From Reticulitermes lucifugus (Eukaryota; Arthropoda; Insecta; Blattodea; Rhinotermitidae), in assembly GCA_026260175.1 (NCBI GenBank), contig JAKCWW010004661.1, forward strand, positions 1,139 to 40,066: a stretch of DNA of 38,928 nt, read 5' to 3'. Of this stretch, positions 37,001-38,675 are shown piece by piece (position 1 is the stretch's first letter; every line of letters starts with the position of its first letter). A model generated the notes under the pieces. That model did not search any database and was not told the DNA's origin. It was given only the letters and a program-made list of their open reading frames with translations. A program made the translations under genes and the position numbers.

Positions 37001-38675
37001 TTTGCGTTGGCATACAGCCTTGTAGCCATTGTACCCATGATCTGACACATATCTATTCAAAGCAATAAAGAAATATCTTGCAACAACTAAAATATTTGCT
37101 TCGTCAAACCAAATTTTAATCTCAGGATTCATGAATTTCATTGCATAAAAATACATGTATCTTTGTAAAATAATGAAAATGTTTTGTACAAAATTACTCA
37201 GACAGGAAAGTAAATGATGAAAAGAAACTTAGCACAGCTGAATGGAAAGTAATATTACATATCTGGTCTCTGCAAGTTTAAGAAAAATTCATTGTACAGG
37301 AATATCATATCTATTCTTCACTGTAACGTAAGAAACAGCTTAAAATAAATCTGTTATTCTATTTTACTGGTGAATATTTCAGCAAAATATGTTACAATGA
37401 AATATGTCTGGTTATAATTAAAGTGTGGATCTTACTTGAGGAGGTATTTGTAGAGAGTTTTTGAAGGAGGAAATACTGAGAGACAGTTGGCCATTAGTAG
37501 CCAGCCACGTTCATTGTTTGCATCATTATCATTGTTCCACGTCTGGTTGCACAGCTGACATAGAACCTCATCCCGCAGTTTCTCATTAACAATGCCCTGT
37601 TGAAACACAGTACAGTGGTACATTAGGTGGCACATCTCACTTCCATTAGACTTAAAAGTTGTCTTTACATTCTTGTACCAATATGACAGAACAAACCAGT
37701 TAATATCAGTAAAATAGCTACCTGTTCATGTGGCTTTCAAACTCACATAGAAAAATATCAGATAAACAAAACAAGTTAGGAAATGTCCACACTTCTGACA
37801 CATCCATTTGGTTATTCTCCTCAGATTCTAAATTCAACAATCACTTCAACAAACAAGTTTTACACCAACACATATTAAGATTTATCAGCATTTTAGCAAC
37901 AGCATTACAATCATGCACTTTGACCGTGTTCAATTGTAATTCTGTGGCTAAAATACTGACAAAACTTATAGTAAGCCTATGTGTTGAGTGAACCTATGAA
38001 GTTGTGTTATACTACAGCATACCTGTGAAAAAAAAAAGAAAAAAAAGTAGTTGCTTTTTGCAGCTGCTTTGTGAATATGCATAAAAAATGCACATAAAAA
38101 TGGAGAAGATAAATGTGTGATCAAAGTCCTGTAGTATGCTGTAGTGATTTTGTGCTGGGTCACTGACCCAAACATGGAATATGAAGAATTTTGATGAAAA
38201 TATGTTAACCATTTCACACCACAATCAAAAGCCCAGGACACTCTGAAAAAGATTATGTAAATGGCTGCCATTACTGTGCATGTTATTCAGGAAAGCTGTA
38301 GCAGACTTCGACATTTTGAACTGCATGCTGCGTGTCACCTGCCATTGACATGTGGGGCAAAAGGGTTGATAAAAGTTAACAATTCACACAGGAATTAAAA
38401 TCAAAGAAATAAAAGTAAATTAAAGTTAATGTGCCTGATAGGAAGCAATAAGAGTTTTTTTTTTTAAAAGAACATTATTACTCACTGCATGGATACTCTA
38501 CCTTATTGACAATGTAGTCTCCAAGGGCAATTTCTTTCTTTCCACTCAAGTTATTATCATTCATGAAACGTAGGATCAGTTTAAATAGAGCTAATGAGTC
38601 CTGATAATCCATATCCTTGGACTTAGCTAGGAAAGGCGTTTTAATGGGCTCACGTTTCATTCCCCAAAGATGTGA
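887..38675 (-). CDS. Myo15: Unconventional myosin-XV, tail portion (partial gene, 27 exons)
   Basis: Actin-based motor protein of the MyTH4-FERM class; in vertebrates the relative MYO15A carries cargo to stereocilia tips, and the insect relative (Drosophila Myo10A/sisyphus) acts in actin protrusions. Seen here: 27 exons, all with GT donors and AG acceptors on the minus strand, whose phases (0,2,1,0,0,0,2,2,1,2,0,1,1,0,0,0,0,0,2,2,1,0,2,1,0,0,0 at successive 3' ends) chain without conflict to 1635 codons. The order is MyTH4, F1-like segment, about 1050-residue low-complexity linker, pre-SH3 block (RVTWRLNVRKE then VFTPGETLSSPLALHLVF) and SH3 start (AKDWPMYFARIFPVS). This order fits myosin XV rather than myosin VII or X. 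The gene is open at both ends: motor and IQ are off the right edge; most of SH3, second MyTH4 and FERM off the left. Exons skipped by me in the long introns remain possible. Individual exons are listed separately. Confidence 0.9.
1112..1243 (-). CDS. Myo15: Myosin-XV exon: pre-SH3 region, VFTPGETLSSPLALHLVF
   Basis: 44 codons, phase 0 at both ends: VFTPGETLSSPLALHLVFCQ, VVQDCLGPTNCIRVTREQRA and KMRK. Matches the myosin-XV segment after LRKE (VF-P, a hydrophobic LxLxF helix, then RI-x-x-x-E-R-x-x-M). Acceptor tttcag, donor gtaaaa. A 96-bp intron separates it from the next exon. Confidence 0.94.
1244..2379 (-). other. Intron part, nothing firm
   Basis: The stretch 1394-1560 (ggcatttcagtgggtagtat, ggttcaaatatc, gtttcctcagtcactccatg) resembles a decayed SINE of family 2 type but is too degraded to bound. 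The rest is AT-rich. Confidence 0.4.
2380..2600 (+). mobile_element. tRNA-derived SINE, family 2
   Basis: caccatggctcaggtggtta (A-box-like), B-box-like gggttggatccca, then gggacttatggtggataaag and tail cttagcaattgagagc, in the order of the 18018 and 20538 copies. Confidence 0.78.
2706..2878 (-). CDS. Myo15: Myosin-XV exon: pre-SH3 region
   Basis: 58 codons: EESPEFLQPVDTAPPLIMER, RDHGKNLEMLKTKLFGPSSA and AYFTYNRVTWRLNVRKE. The end (TWRLNVRKE running into VF of the next exon) is the characteristic block ahead of SH3 in myosin XV, where vertebrate proteins have a W-x-L-x-LRKEVF sequence. The first two bases complete an Ile codon. Acceptor ttacag, donor gtgaat. Confidence 0.94.
2879..3683 (-). 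other. Intron, no element recognised
   Basis: 805 bp. The plus strand has a long open frame (to 3335) with no recognisable protein, running antisense across the neighbouring exon; treated as chance. Confidence 0.6.
3684..3973 (-). CDS. Myo15: Myosin-XV linker exon: Asn/His/Gln-rich
   Basis: About 97 codons: (G)HNAALPQPRSPPPPIQP, VKTNRDLAMYQHNNKQHPNN, HDVFTNAYNSSQYHQLSQHV, NNAYRGRDMFEQSGGVSRVD and RDRRSSVSTHLTDRMERIE. The frame runs on for a few residues to a stop, but a strong donor (gtgagt at 3678-3683) lies before it and the next exon fits in phase, so I take splicing as correct. Acceptor tttcacag. Confidence 0.88.
3974..4767 (-). other. Intron, no element recognised
   Basis: 794 bp, AT-rich; nothing recognised. 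Confidence 0.7.
4768..5153 (-). CDS. Myo15: Myosin-XV linker exon: tryptophan decapeptide repeats
   Basis: The longest linker exon, 128 codons plus two bases. Residues 1-21 are VERMEKTTPRFEEKPNLLSS-N; residues 22-89 are seven imperfect units of about ten residues with core W-[DE]-K-x-G (Trp at exon residues 24, 34, 44, 54, 64, 74 and 85), then an Asn/Ser run, one more Trp at 98, a polyproline run (APPPPPP) and AASRTSSFYSQG. Phase 0 at the start; the 3' end leaves GG of a Gly codon. Acceptor gaacag, donor gtgagt. The Trp units in a Gly/Ser/Asn-rich context resemble GW-repeat proteins; no myosin domain of this kind is known to me. Confidence 0.92.
5305..5795 (-). mobile_element. LINE (non-LTR retrotransposon) 3' fragment, best copy
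   Basis: Minus strand encodes the C-terminal end of a LINE reverse-transcriptase polyprotein: VVLCGCETWPLTLREVQRLR, VFKHRVLRRIFGPKRNKVTG, EWRRLHNEEVYNLSFSPNII and RRMRWSEHVVCMGERRGAYG, then after a frameshift IDLAQDRDRWWALVNAVMN. The frame shift near 5450 and lack of the upstream polymerase make it dead and 5'-truncated, as usual for LINEs. Clade (RTE-like or Jockey-like) not decided. Confidence 0.85.
6126..6238 (-). CDS. Myo15: Myosin-XV linker exon: RWDSVDSV
   Basis: 37 codons: (A)GRWDSVDSVEAVMSTPLR, GVSKEDRSEVQQTNIVRSQ. Needed to carry the phase from 1 (preceding exon) to 0 (next exon), and does so exactly. Acceptor ttctgcag, donor gttagt. It reads on from LEQQL into AGRWDSVDS, then into VERMEKTTPRF. 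Confidence 0.86.
6239..6834 (-). other. Intron, no element recognised
   Basis: 596 bp, AT-rich, with a short CA-rich run near 6515-6545. Confidence 0.65.
6835..6977 (-). CDS. Myo15: Myosin-XV linker exon: KKLEDNRRLMLEQQL helix
   Basis: 48 codons: (S)VKFSRASNKPEKPGVIP, SKRDDASLSTSHQPVKK and LEDNRRLMLEQQL, leaving one base that the next exon completes to Ala. The end is strongly helical and continues the previous conserved element (HSL-SVKFSR). Acceptor gacag, donor gtgaga. Confidence 0.87.
6978..8237 (-). other. Intron, no element recognised
   Basis: 1.26 kb of AT-rich intron; no repeat family recognised. Confidence 0.6.
8238..8348 (-). CDS. Myo15: Myosin-XV linker exon: GKLHISSEMRTKLE motif
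   Basis: 37 codons: AFEVGAARPSPGSIGKLH, then ISSEMRTKLEMVTANHSL, ending with AG of a Ser codon. The segment from GKLHISSEMRTKLEMVT to NHSL reads like a conserved structured element. Acceptor ttgcag, donor gtaacc. The true frame begins with one base finishing the previous Arg; the longer free ORF on this strand is a different frame and is a shadow. Confidence 0.88.
8621..9433. mobile_element. Foldback element (copy 2) split by a nested insertion
   Basis: Left arm tcaagtcttctgggatgtta...gactggtaaata at 8621-8662; right arm, read backwards, tcaagtcttctgggatgtaa...tactggtaaata at 9390-9433. The two halves are pushed apart by the pogo-like element at 8666-9294. Between that and the right arm lies tttcagaggggcatactgcc, which also occurs at 32636-32655 next to another foldback copy. 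Confidence 0.75.
8666..9294. mobile_element. pogo/Tigger-like non-autonomous DNA transposon (nested)
   Basis: 629 bp. Left end CAGTGAACCATCACTAATCC; right end read backwards CAGTAAAACCTCGTTAATCC, inverted repeats of about 24 bp, both followed by GG. TA dinucleotides flank it at 8664-8665 and 9295-9296. The interior has no transposase-like frame (longest open frame is 99 codons without a DDE pattern), so it is non-autonomous. Confidence 0.8.
9487..9662 (-). CDS. Myo15: Myosin-XV linker exon: acidic then Ser/Asn-rich
   Basis: 58 codons plus two bases: EFGDLSEGIEWEEFEINGSP, GGANHERSPGNAGVSRKDSR and SGNVGHQRLLDSKDKNAV. Starts with the acidic aromatic stretch EGIEWEEFEI. The 3' end leaves AG, completed by the next exon to Arg. 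Acceptor ttctag, donor gtaagt, both good. Too short to stand out as a free ORF; support is splice sites plus phase. Confidence 0.83.
9663..10671 (-). other. Intron, no element recognised
   Basis: 1.0 kb of AT-rich intron with AAT-rich runs near 10220-10310; a plus-strand open frame at 9809-10072 looks random. Confidence 0.65.
10672..10914 (-). CDS. Myo15: Myosin-XV linker exon: polyproline plus TVRIGKWRWPP motif
   Basis: 81 codons, phase 0 at both ends: INSSGVAPPPPPPMPPPPEH, then DPSGARPFLDPYGRAKTVRI, GKWRWPPPKSEQDESSDSFL and QFKMRQHQRKTTPQQQLHSQ. The run PPPPPPMPPPP is a profilin/EVH1/SH3-type ligand. The motif PYGRAKTVRIGKWRWPPP and the following FLQFKMRQHQRK stand out from the disordered surroundings as a probably folded or binding element. 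Acceptor gtacag, donor gtttgt. Confidence 0.9.
10960..11225 (-). mobile_element. Probable SINE copy of the same type
   Basis: Left end as above (gctgtcagtagct); at the right end, read backwards, a tRNA-like head gcggtcaagtgggcagcatt with a degraded B box (gagttcagatcttgg). Heavily diverged. Confidence 0.45.
11226..11899 (-). other. Intron part, nothing recognised
   Basis: AT-rich intron; a short CA-rich run near 11650-11665. Confidence 0.55.
11900..12080. mobile_element. Partial copy of a SINE-like repeat (TTTATTTAACAGCACTGTCAG type)
   Basis: Begins gtgttttatttaacagcact with gtcagtagct; the same start recurs at 10965 (tttggtttacttcatgatgc, tgtcagtagct). Such starts (TTTATTTAACGACGCTGTCA) are widespread in insect genomes, from memory. 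The second half is degraded. Confidence 0.45.
12295..12580 (-). mobile_element. tRNA-derived SINE, family 1
   Basis: Family order present: ccatgaaggcaaacaggga, gtagctctactcattcttaa, cactagatggaggtgaatgg, gtgggccccagagctggtct, and at the right end a B-box-like cagaatcgaaccgtgg read backwards, then cactatactgactaagca. Confidence 0.85.
12862..13026 (-). CDS. Myo15: Myosin-XV linker exon: basic Ser/Pro-rich
   Basis: 55 codons, phase 0 at both ends: VHRAQSPPNQLRMSPTRKLS, PTKSPGSGTPQAAFTNVLSE and LKSRRSSTESGYSNK. Several SP/TP sites (RAQSPP, RMSPTRK, LSPTKSP) make it a possible target of proline-directed kinases; FTNVLSELKSRRSS is a short amphipathic stretch. Acceptor ctgcag, donor gtaagt. Confidence 0.88.
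13027..14507 (-). other. Intron, possible LINE scrap near 13380-13620
   Basis: 1.48 kb. Minus strand near 13560-13590 gives EHGLRVIEKKLRR, weakly like the LRVF-x-x-RVLRR motif of the LINE tail. The rest is unremarkable AT-rich intron. Confidence 0.35.
14508..14717 (-). CDS. Myo15: Myosin-XV linker exon: Gln/Pro-rich
   Basis: 70 codons, phase 0 at both ends: VSFREPENGELWSTEKRIGS, NVTMNSMTGNMQLQQQIP, PPLPSKSHFNASSPYQQQSP and NFVKQETTVKAQ. Donor gtgagt is strong; the acceptor ttttttgag is weaker than usual (GAG). The IPPPLPSK core is a typical SH3-ligand-like polyproline (inference). Confidence 0.82.
14718..15390 (-). other. Intron part, nothing recognised
   Basis: AT-rich sequence upstream of exon 14508-14717; nothing recognised. 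Confidence 0.6.
15391..15675 (-). mobile_element. tRNA-derived SINE, family 1
   Basis: Family words gccttgaaggcatatcaggg, gtataggctccactcatttt-like block, gatgggtgggccccagaacc and tgtactaactatgctgtcct in the same order as the 31507 copy; B box degraded (caattgaaccagaat). Confidence 0.75.
15985..16230 (-). mobile_element. tRNA-derived SINE, family 1 (diverged copy)
   Basis: Retains cagtatagctccacacattc, cttggcactagatgggga and gagctggtctggatgtt in family order, but both ends are degraded. Confidence 0.65.
16428..16481 (-). CDS. Myo15: Myosin-XV linker micro-exon (18 codons)
   Basis: Encodes MTGLMQPPTFDSLGRSSK in phase 0 at both ends. The acceptor follows a strong pyrimidine tract (ttcttctctctcccaccag); the donor is gtactt. 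A competing reading uses the upstream ctcag acceptor near 16511 and another frame ending APNIRFTRQELK, which would need the next exon to start 13 bases further in. I prefer the strong acceptor, but the frame here is the least certain of the model. Confidence 0.62.
16482..17198 (-). other. Intron part, nothing recognised
   Basis: AT-rich sequence upstream of the micro-exon; no element recognised. Confidence 0.55.
17199..17389. mobile_element. Foldback element (copy 3), near-perfect hairpin
   Basis: The left arm 17199-17290 and the right arm 17300-17389 are inverted copies over about 90 bp: both read agatctgc-(a/g)-ctcttctg inward, share ggtaattgtttac, gggacaa and ccatcttcaag; the loop is about 10-20 bp. 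The whole 191 bp can fold on itself. Best example of the family. Non-coding. Confidence 0.9.
17602..17834 (-). mobile_element. tRNA-derived SINE, family 1
   Basis: Same order and words as the 31507-31776 copy (gaggtatagttctattcttt, gaatgacccggtgcccactg, agcgagtcactataccgact). The head at the right lacks the B box through an internal deletion between 17790 and 17800. Confidence 0.8.
18018..18205 (+). mobile_element. tRNA-derived SINE, family 2
   Basis: tagctcaggcggttatttgc, B box ggattcaatcccagg, then gggatttatggtggacaaag and gtttttctctgagc. Best-preserved B box of the three family copies. Tail is shortened. Confidence 0.8.
18480..18680 (-). mobile_element. Decayed LINE reverse-transcriptase fragment
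   Basis: Minus strand reads GDHGLMVFWNRVLRKIFGFK, a decayed copy of LRVFKHRVLRRIFGPK in the 5305-5795 fragment, then degrades with stops (RE-stop-GTGDW). The flank down to about 18290 may belong to it. Confidence 0.65.
19046..19290 (+). mobile_element. tRNA-derived SINE, family 3
   Basis: A-box-like tggccatgtagtctaaggcg, perfect B-box-like ggttcaaatcc at 19106-19116, then a body with gttgtgtaggtagcggcctc and an A-rich end. Possible imperfect direct repeat around it (aaaatcaaacaca / aaaatcaaaaca). Not a functional tRNA gene: no acceptor stem pairing or anticodon arm seen. Single copy in the window. Confidence 0.7.
19291..19980 (-). other. Intron part, nothing recognised
   Basis: AT-rich sequence; only short random open frames. 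Confidence 0.6.
19981..20012. repeat. (TTG)n simple repeat
   Basis: Eight TTG-type units followed by TGG units. Confidence 0.85.
20163..20380 (-). CDS. Myo15: Myosin-XV linker exon: Gln-rich helix
   Basis: About 73 codons: (G)LSLPAFPTPGQQQAGS, TGVDPAVAVYQQNLQRAF, LQSAMAQNIQIQQQLLAQNQ and ALQQMLVQPPLTAQQQTP. The central part has repeated QQxLLAQNxALQQ spacing and is probably helical. Acceptor aaatag; donor gtgagt; 3' end phase 0. An alternative acceptor further in (ctacag) would break the phase. Confidence 0.86.
20538..20770 (+). mobile_element. tRNA-derived SINE, family 2
   Basis: Starts caccatgccacggttcaggt with an A-box-like block, then a degraded B box (gggttcagttct), gtggtggacacagtgg and a tail ending cttagcaactgacagt. 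The same order occurs at 2380-2600 and 18018-18205. Confidence 0.75.
20816..20999. mobile_element. Foldback element (copy 4)
   Basis: Left arm aggtcttcattctcctggga...ggttggtagtt; right arm read backwards gaggtcttgaccattcgggg...ggttggtagtt; a second inverted pair inside (caagcagtc / gactgcttg). Contains the family marker ccatcttcaa at both arms. Confidence 0.8.
21309..21606 (+). mobile_element. tRNA-derived SINE, family 4
   Basis: Starts with an A-box-like tggcaaagttggttgatgc and a B-box-like gctggttccattcccgatgg, then a body with the direct and inverted words gaccttggggtcgactcaac and agggcctgtaatgtgatagc. Flanked by an imperfect 14-bp direct repeat (tacattactacagt at 21295-21308, tacattattatagt at 21607-21620), two mismatches. 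Single copy in the window. Confidence 0.75.
21621..22559 (-). other. Intron part, nothing recognised
   Basis: T/C-rich stretches on the plus strand, no element recognised; short open frames only. Confidence 0.5.
22560..22745 (-). mobile_element. Decayed LINE 3' fragment
   Basis: Minus strand reads DVHGVHLVQGRDQ-stop-ALLNAV after a frameshift, a decayed form of the DWIDLAQDRDRWRALVNAV ending. Lies in the 3.0-kb intron. Confidence 0.6.
22746..23390 (-). other. Intron part, nothing recognised
   Basis: AT-rich part of the 3.0-kb intron before the acceptor side; 22850-22880 (atcaccctaataatatttta) may be a further scrap of the LINE. Confidence 0.45.
23391..23540 (-). CDS. Myo15: Myosin-XV linker exon: Met/Ala/Gly-rich
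   Basis: 50 codons: (A)QSPGSLTYMGPAGGMAG, AAQAMAAMPQFYSASMSADQ and ASFMPIPIYNMQ, ending with one base of a Gly codon. Composition matches the neighbouring Met/Pro-rich exon. Acceptor attcag, donor gtacag. Isolated between 4.0-kb and 3.0-kb introns, but both phases fit. Confidence 0.85.
23888..23922. repeat. Purine-pyrimidine alternating run (CA/CG/TG)
   Basis: gtgcatgcacgtacacacac followed by gcacgcacgcac; a simple repeat that could adopt Z-DNA (inference). Confidence 0.7.
24105..24175. mobile_element. Half copy of the foldback family
   Basis: ttgaagatggaggtagtagg followed by ccatgtaacaccatg and ending near ccaggag matches the right half of the family; no left arm. Confidence 0.45.
24594..24785. 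repeat. Intronic minisatellite, about 45-60 bp units
   Basis: Four units built on ggtacaggctctccacacaa followed by caaata and, variably, cggactctccacagg and tgtacaatct. Units differ by blocks being gained or lost (one has only ggggggtacagg). Lies in the 4.0-kb intron. Confidence 0.9.
25678..25700. repeat. (TA)n microsatellite
   Basis: About eleven TA units. Confidence 0.9.
25874..25886. promoter_or_regulatory. X-box-like palindrome
   Basis: GTTGTC-T-AGCAAC fits the RFX consensus RYYNYY-N1-RRNRRY at every position and sits in a longer perfect inverted repeat (CTCTGTTG and CAACAGAG around TCTAG, 25870-25890). RFX sites drive ciliary and mechanosensory genes, but this one is deep in an intron and may be chance. 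Confidence 0.25.
25968..26165. repeat. Imperfect inverted repeat (second foldback type)
   Basis: The left arm (about 25968-26035) contains aacaacaacagc and attttctttattaata; the right arm (about 26098-26165), read backwards, contains aacaataacagt and ccattttctttgttaa. Read toward the middle both arms even give similar peptides (N-N-N-S-x-x-S-x-T-T-I-F-F). Loop about 60 bp. Probably a small foldback transposon; unrelated to the first foldback family. Confidence 0.6.
26175..27299 (-). other. Intron part, nothing recognised
   Basis: AT-rich part of the 4.0-kb intron. A minus-strand open frame near 26654-26857 has no recognisable protein. Confidence 0.5.
27300..27520 (-). mobile_element. Decayed LINE 3' fragment
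   Basis: On the minus strand reads W-I-H-L-A-stop-D-Q-G-Q-W-H near 27335-27375, a damaged copy of the WIDLAQDRDRWRAL ending seen in the 5305-5795 fragment. The same flanking blocks recur at 34160-34450. Confidence 0.55.
27563..27698 (-). CDS. Myo15: Myosin-XV linker exon: Met/Pro-rich
   Basis: 45 codons plus one base: TSQNQATAFGFTPIANMTSP, TPVMMSGMMSPPPMMMPT and IPLYTAA. Very rich in Met and Pro. The ending IPLYTAA is echoed by IPIYNMQ at the end of the next exon, hinting at an old duplication. Acceptor gtccag, donor gtatgt. Confidence 0.83.
27699..28342 (-). other. Intron, no element recognised
   Basis: 644 bp; contains a C9 run near 28070; no repeat family or exon recognised. Confidence 0.65.
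28343..28499 (-). CDS. Myo15: Myosin-XV linker exon: second DLF-IKGGG module
   Basis: 52 codons plus one base: (R)WPNGRNQSAEN, VDDYISDLFKPIFVNASLQR, LTKAATLAGAIKGGGG and MDSHQ. It is homologous to the module in the preceding exon (VD-x3-x-DLF-x-P at the start, LA-x-x-IKGGG-x-M at the end). Only a 98-bp intron separates the two exons. The 3' end is phase 0. Acceptor ccctcag, donor gtacaa. Confidence 0.9.
28598..28859 (-). CDS. Myo15: Myosin-XV linker exon: first DLF-IKGGG module
   Basis: About 87 codons. Starts (A)SHVRRVRVPSQASD, then VDQFLDDLFMPVLDGNLDEL, SDARSLAASIKGGGEM, then a Ser-rich stretch (RRLSSSSSLVDDEVATL) ending STLR. The block from VDQFLDDLF to IKGGGEM recurs in the next exon, so this looks like a small helical unit that was duplicated. 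Acceptor tttcag, donor gtacgt. In vertebrate myosin XV I recall similar DLF...GGG elements in the linker, but have not checked. Confidence 0.88.
28860..29538 (-). other. Intron, no element recognised
   Basis: 679 bp, AT-rich; normal splice ends, nothing else seen. Confidence 0.7.
29539..29684 (-). CDS. Myo15: Myosin-XV linker exon: Ser/Ala-rich
   Basis: About 49 codons: FIKSQYAGKRAAPGSHSSRA, YIETRNSEKSDYGAKSSALS and DTSEAPSL, ending in one base (G) completed by the next exon to Ala. Low-complexity linker, no known domain. Acceptor cacacag, donor gtgagt. Both splice phases agree with the neighbours, which is the main support. Confidence 0.82.
29685..30918 (-). other. Intron part with a (CAA)n run
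   Basis: AT-rich sequence between exons 31175-31354 and 29539-29684. Contains the simple repeat at 30298-30321; nothing else recognised. Confidence 0.6.
30298..30321. repeat. (CAA)n simple repeat
   Basis: Eight CAA units in tandem. Confidence 0.9.
30921..31095. mobile_element. pogo/Tigger-like MITE
   Basis: 175 bp. Left end CATTAAAACCCCTATTTAAT; right end read backwards CAGTGAAACCCCGATTTTAT: imperfect terminal inverted repeats of the CAGTnAAACC type, flanked by TA on both sides (30919-30920, 31096-31097) as expected for Tc1/mariner-pogo insertion. Internal repeats of the end motif (cactaaatcgagg, cactaaatccggg) lie inside. No coding capacity. Confidence 0.75.
31175..31354 (-). CDS. Myo15: Myosin-XV linker exon: Gly/Asp-rich
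   Basis: 60 codons: (R)GGDLNSNGRSPSSGVLDQ, LPSDLLGGGNNHRDDLDFDY and PDLASQTRSEDDKGSYIKGH-PR. It is acidic and disordered-looking. The first base completes Arg from the previous exon; the 3' end again leaves AG of an Arg codon. Acceptor ccccag, donor gtgtga. No domain recognised. Confidence 0.8.
31494..31789. repeat. 13-bp target-site duplication around the SINE
   Basis: agacaaaagcaat at 31494-31506 and again at 31777-31789, with the SINE exactly between. Confidence 0.9.
31507..31776 (-). mobile_element. tRNA-derived SINE, family 1, best-preserved copy
   Basis: Read on the minus strand it starts GCGGGTCGGGATAACGACTC and carries a pol III B box (GGGGATCGAATCCCGG) of a tRNA-like head, followed by a family-specific body rich in CCCCC/GGGG blocks, ending AACTTTTACCTTT. 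It is flanked by a perfect 13-bp direct repeat, agacaaaagcaat, at 31494-31506 and 31777-31789. This is a retroposed SINE inserted in the intron after exon 32304-32527. Confidence 0.9.
31790..32303 (-). other. Intron part, no element recognised
   Basis: AT-rich sequence next to the donor of exon 32304-32527; nothing recognised. Confidence 0.6.
32304..32527 (-). CDS. Myo15: Myosin-XV linker exon: predicted helical segment
   Basis: About 74 codons: ELPTPRKLDSLGLSHSRLNE, RYHSMEKVNASHNDVSML, LNAVSNKEYMTKAEALLEEQ and LESVSQRGESSHRKYSR. Unlike its neighbours it is rich in Leu, Glu and Lys with regular heptad-like spacing (MLLNAVSNKEYMTKAEALLEEQ), so a short helix or coiled coil is likely. Phase 0 at the start; the 3' end leaves AG of an Arg codon. 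Acceptor ctgcag, donor gtatgc. Confidence 0.85.
32730..33009. mobile_element. Foldback element (copy 5)
   Basis: Ends are inverted copies: gcctccagtcttctgggata at the left and, read backwards, gaggcttccattcttctggg at the right, with a second inverted pair inside (ccagggcagtgtc / gccctgccctgg). The left half contains the family marker catcttcaagggtc. No protein-coding capacity. Lies in the 32528-33882 intron. Confidence 0.7.
33222..33300. mobile_element. Half copy of the foldback family
   Basis: ccctgaagatgggagcagtag followed by aatgtctcagaag matches the right half (tail of arm and end) of the foldback family; the left half is missing. Confidence 0.45.
33301..33882 (-). other. Intron part, no element recognised
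   Basis: Remaining AT-rich part of the intron between exons 33883-34071 and 32304-32527; nothing recognised. Confidence 0.55.
33883..34071 (-). CDS. Myo15: Myosin-XV linker exon: charged, Arg/Ser-rich
   Basis: 63 codons, phase 0 at both ends. Starts ARKGSHDIMKDVNQWGE, has RVRSQSRDHTVEKALSRKSA in the middle and ends GRSRSLDNLLES. Acceptor cttacag is good; donor gtcagt is acceptable. RSRSLDNLLE resembles basophilic kinase target contexts (RxRSxS), but that is inference only. Confidence 0.82.
34072..35138 (-). other. Intron with a decayed LINE fragment
   Basis: 1067 bp; the right part (about 34640-35138) is unannotated AT-rich sequence, the left part contains the LINE-tail remnant listed separately. 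Confidence 0.6.
34160..34450 (-). mobile_element. Decayed LINE (non-LTR retrotransposon) 3' fragment
   Basis: On the minus strand the 3' part reads KLGQDCVQWHT, a decayed form of the LAQDRDRWRAL ending of insect LINE reverse transcriptases, and further upstream FVTKYYKGI corresponds to the FSPNIIKVIK block. Broken by stops and indels. Confidence 0.55.
35139..35255 (-). CDS. Myo15: Myosin-XV linker exon: acidic and proline-rich
   Basis: 39 codons, phase 0 at both ends: ASSSPTVGTEVEIESD, then VPVPSSPRRPVVPPPEPPVV and KQP. The polyproline stretch RRPVVPPPEPP is a candidate SH3- or profilin-type ligand (inference). Acceptor aatag, donor gtgagt. Confidence 0.85.
35438..35733 (-). CDS. Myo15: Myosin-XV exon: FERM-F1-like segment after the first MyTH4
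   Basis: About 99 codons. Starts GEMVTIPVDSWSGAEELAGR and contains AVRERGIVESSGWTLSLL, LIKEINGLDYVLDLIAEMEL and APAFPACRSNFL. This ubiquitin-fold-like block (effector residue strand, SWSGAEELAG helix, GWTL strand, DYVLDLIAEMEL helix) follows MyTH4-1 in myosin XV. After FLQSGGHSRGSRHHNNK the sequence becomes low complexity. The acceptor is at 35734-35739 and the donor gtgtgt at 35432-35437; the 3' end is phase 0. The vertebrate proteins have the same block at the same place, which supports the myosin-XV assignment. Confidence 0.93.
35734..36882 (-). other. Intron, no element recognised
   Basis: 1149 bp between the MyTH4 end and the F1-like exon; AT-rich, no repeat or exon recognised. Confidence 0.65.
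36883..37052 (-). CDS. Myo15: Myosin-XV exon: MyTH4 C-terminal part
   Basis: Continues with YVSDHGYNGYKAVCQRKLLQ, then SSRIEWQLARNYPPCLLEWR, and ends at MALQIYFADG. The order YVSD-G-NGYKAVCQRKLLQ, then a PP-x-LLEW segment, is the usual end of a MyTH4 domain running into the FERM-F1-like part. The first base completes the Lys codon split by the upstream intron; the last base (G) starts the Gly codon completed by the next exon. Donor gtgagt. Confidence 0.94.
37053..37435 (-). other. Intron, no element recognised
   Basis: 383 bp inside the MyTH4 domain; AT-rich, with proper donor and acceptor; nothing else seen. Confidence 0.75.
37436..37596 (-). CDS. Myo15: Myosin-XV exon: MyTH4 domain core
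   Basis: Encodes GIVNEKLRDEVLCQLCNQTW followed by NNDNDANNERGWLLMANCLS and VFPPSKTLYKYLL. It contains the two hallmark MyTH4 signatures: LRDEVLCQLCNQT and RGWLLMANCLSVFPPS. Phase 0 at the start; the 3' end leaves two bases (AA) that are completed to Lys by the first base of the next exon. Acceptor acag precedes GGC; the donor is gtaaga. Confidence 0.95.
37597..38501 (-). other. Intron, no element recognised
   Basis: 905 bp between the first two MyTH4 exons. Holds an A-rich run near 38031-38046 and a T-run near 38456-38465; otherwise nothing recognised. The short ORFs here are random open frames. Confidence 0.7.
38502..38675 (-). CDS. Myo15: Myosin-XV exon: MyTH4 domain, N-terminal part
   Basis: Encodes 58 codons in phase 0, starting SHLWGMKREPIKTPFL and ending GDYIVNK. 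The stretch DYQDSLALFKLILRFMND is the typical first helical part of a MyTH4 domain (a microtubule- or cargo-binding helical bundle in myosin tails). Acceptor tttgcag is at 38676-38682 and donor gtagag at 38496-38501. It is the first recognised exon in the window; the few residues expected before it in MyTH4 must come from an exon further right that I could not place. Confidence 0.92.
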
